From positions 1-5,731 of the forward strand of contig JAJYKO010000431.1 of assembly GCA_021788565.1 (NCBI GenBank): a stretch of 5,731 bases of DNA, in the 5' to 3' direction. The position numbers and the translations under genes are program-made. The stretch is from Chloroflexota bacterium (GTDB lineage: Bacteria > Chloroflexota > UBA6077). The notes below the pieces were generated by a model. It did no database searches. It saw nothing but the letters and a program-made list of their open reading frames with translations, and had not been told where the DNA came from. The first letter of the stretch is position 1, and the number at the start of each line of letters is the position of its first letter. Positions 5,010-5,731 of the stretch are shown piece after piece.

Positions 5010-5731
5010 CATGTAAGAAGTCCTCAGCCGGGCACTATGCCCCTATCTCCGCGTACGCCCTGATCGGGGACAGCCACACCGCTGCCCTGGTTTCCTGCGA
5101 CGGGTCGATCGATTGGTACTGTCCTGACAGGTTCGATGCTCCAGCCGTGTTCTGCAGGGTGCTGGACTCAGACAAGGGCGGGTACATGAGTATCGAGCCG
5201 GCAGGACCACGCTCCACCGCCAGACGATACCGGGAGTCCACGAACATCCTGGAGACCACCTTTCGCACCAGCTCCGGCAAGGCTCGGGTCACCGACTTCA
5301 TGCCGGTCTTCCGCCGAAAGGCCAGCCACAGGGGCTATGACGTCAGCACCTCGCGCCGGATCGTCAGGCTGGTGGAGGGTCTGGCCGGTGAGGTTGACCT
5401 GCGGGTCACCTTCAAGCCGACCTTTAACTACGCCAGGGACAAGACGGAAATCGAGGCGGTCTCGGCGGGGATCGTTGCCCACGCTGGGAACAGCTTCCTC
5501 ACGCTCTCCTGTCCGGACGTTTCGTTCGAGGAAGGTCGAGACGGCTCGGTAAGCGGATCCTTGAAGGTTGGGACAGGCAAGCGCTACTGGGTGGTTCTCT
5601 CCTATACCGAGTCGCAGGAGGAGGCTCACGCCCAGCTCAAGAATGGAAGCCACGCGGAAGAGCTGGAAAAAACCCAGCAGTACTGGAAGAAGTGGGCGGA
5701 CCGCTGCACCTACCGAGGCCGTTACAGGGAG
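5006..5731 (+). CDS. Glycoside hydrolase family 15 protein (glucoamylase/trehalase-like), N-terminal part (3' end outside window)
   Basis: 242 codons run to the window edge. The N-terminus, ISAYALIGDSHTAALVSCDG (14-33) followed by SIDWYCPDRFDAPAVF (34-49), is the trehalase-like N-terminal beta domain found in bacterial and archaeal GH15 proteins; RYRESTNILETTF and VTDFMPVF continue the same domain. These proteins, usually about 600-670 residues, release glucose from alpha-glucans or split trehalose; the (alpha/alpha)6 domain with the two catalytic glutamates follows it and lies outside the window, so the substrate stays open. No signal peptide is seen, pointing to the cytoplasm and to storage glycogen or trehalose as substrate. 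The ATG at 5006 overlaps the ndh TGA (ATGA) with only a weak AGAGAG purine stretch before it, consistent with translational coupling. A second ATG would be far inside the conserved domain, so this start is well supported. Confidence 0.92.
   Translation, partial: MTCKKSSAGHYAPISAYALIGDSHTAALVSCDGSIDWYCPDRFDAPAVFCRVLDSDKGGYMSIEPAGPRSTARRYRESTNILETTFRTSSGKARVTDFMPVFRRKASHRGYDVSTSRRIVRLVEGLAGEVDLRVTFKPTFNYARDKTEIEAVSAGIVAHAGNSFLTLSCPDVSFEEGRDGSVSGSLKVGTGKRYWVVLSYTESQEEAHAQLKNGSHAEELEKTQQYWKKWADRCTYRGRYRE

Overview
The window is GC-rich DNA with three convincing protein genes at its edges and about 2.5 kb of decayed, repeat-filled DNA between them. It reads like the chromosome of a free-living aerobic or facultative bacterium. 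No single gene fixes the lineage. From memory, the dispersed palindromic repeats resemble those littering Armatimonadota, Planctomycetota and some Chloroflexota genomes; this is a weak inference.

Layout. (1) 1-991, minus strand: the first 330 codons of an FAD-linked oxidase, probably of the fused FAD/Fe-S dehydrogenase type, with a GTG start and a strong Shine-Dalgarno; the C-terminus runs off the left edge. (2) 1057-1250: a 172-bp non-coding element with perfect 9-bp inverted ends and a near-perfect flanking direct repeat, like a MITE. (3) 1263-1577: low-content DNA with one doubtful small membrane ORF and a very doubtful remnant of a nucleotide-binding segment. (4) 1578-3016: two copies of a roughly 98-bp element in inverted orientation. 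They bracket a broken GMC-family oxidoreductase (1691-2649), a 29-codon ORF coupled to its stop codon (2646-2735), and a 40-bp palindrome. (5) 3050-3563: several more repeats, including a second copy of the MITE-like element with a perfect 12-bp flanking duplication, a 75-bp inverted-end relative, and a 20-bp tandem repeat that ends 3 nt before the next gene. (6) 3567-5009, plus: a complete type II NADH dehydrogenase with an N-terminal membrane anchor. (7) 5006-5731, plus: the first 242 codons of a GH15-type glucoamylase/trehalase-like enzyme, overlapping the dehydrogenase stop by ATGA and probably co-transcribed with it.

How the genes fit together. The left oxidase and the NADH dehydrogenase are both flavoenzymes that could feed electrons to a quinone pool, and the GH15 enzyme would release glucose from storage or compatible-solute glucans. 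The sequence shows only the coupling of the last two. I found no new multi-gene defence or mobile system. The most notable signals are the non-autonomous element with two independent target-duplication-like flanks, and the GMC gene, in which two large losses preserved the reading frame.
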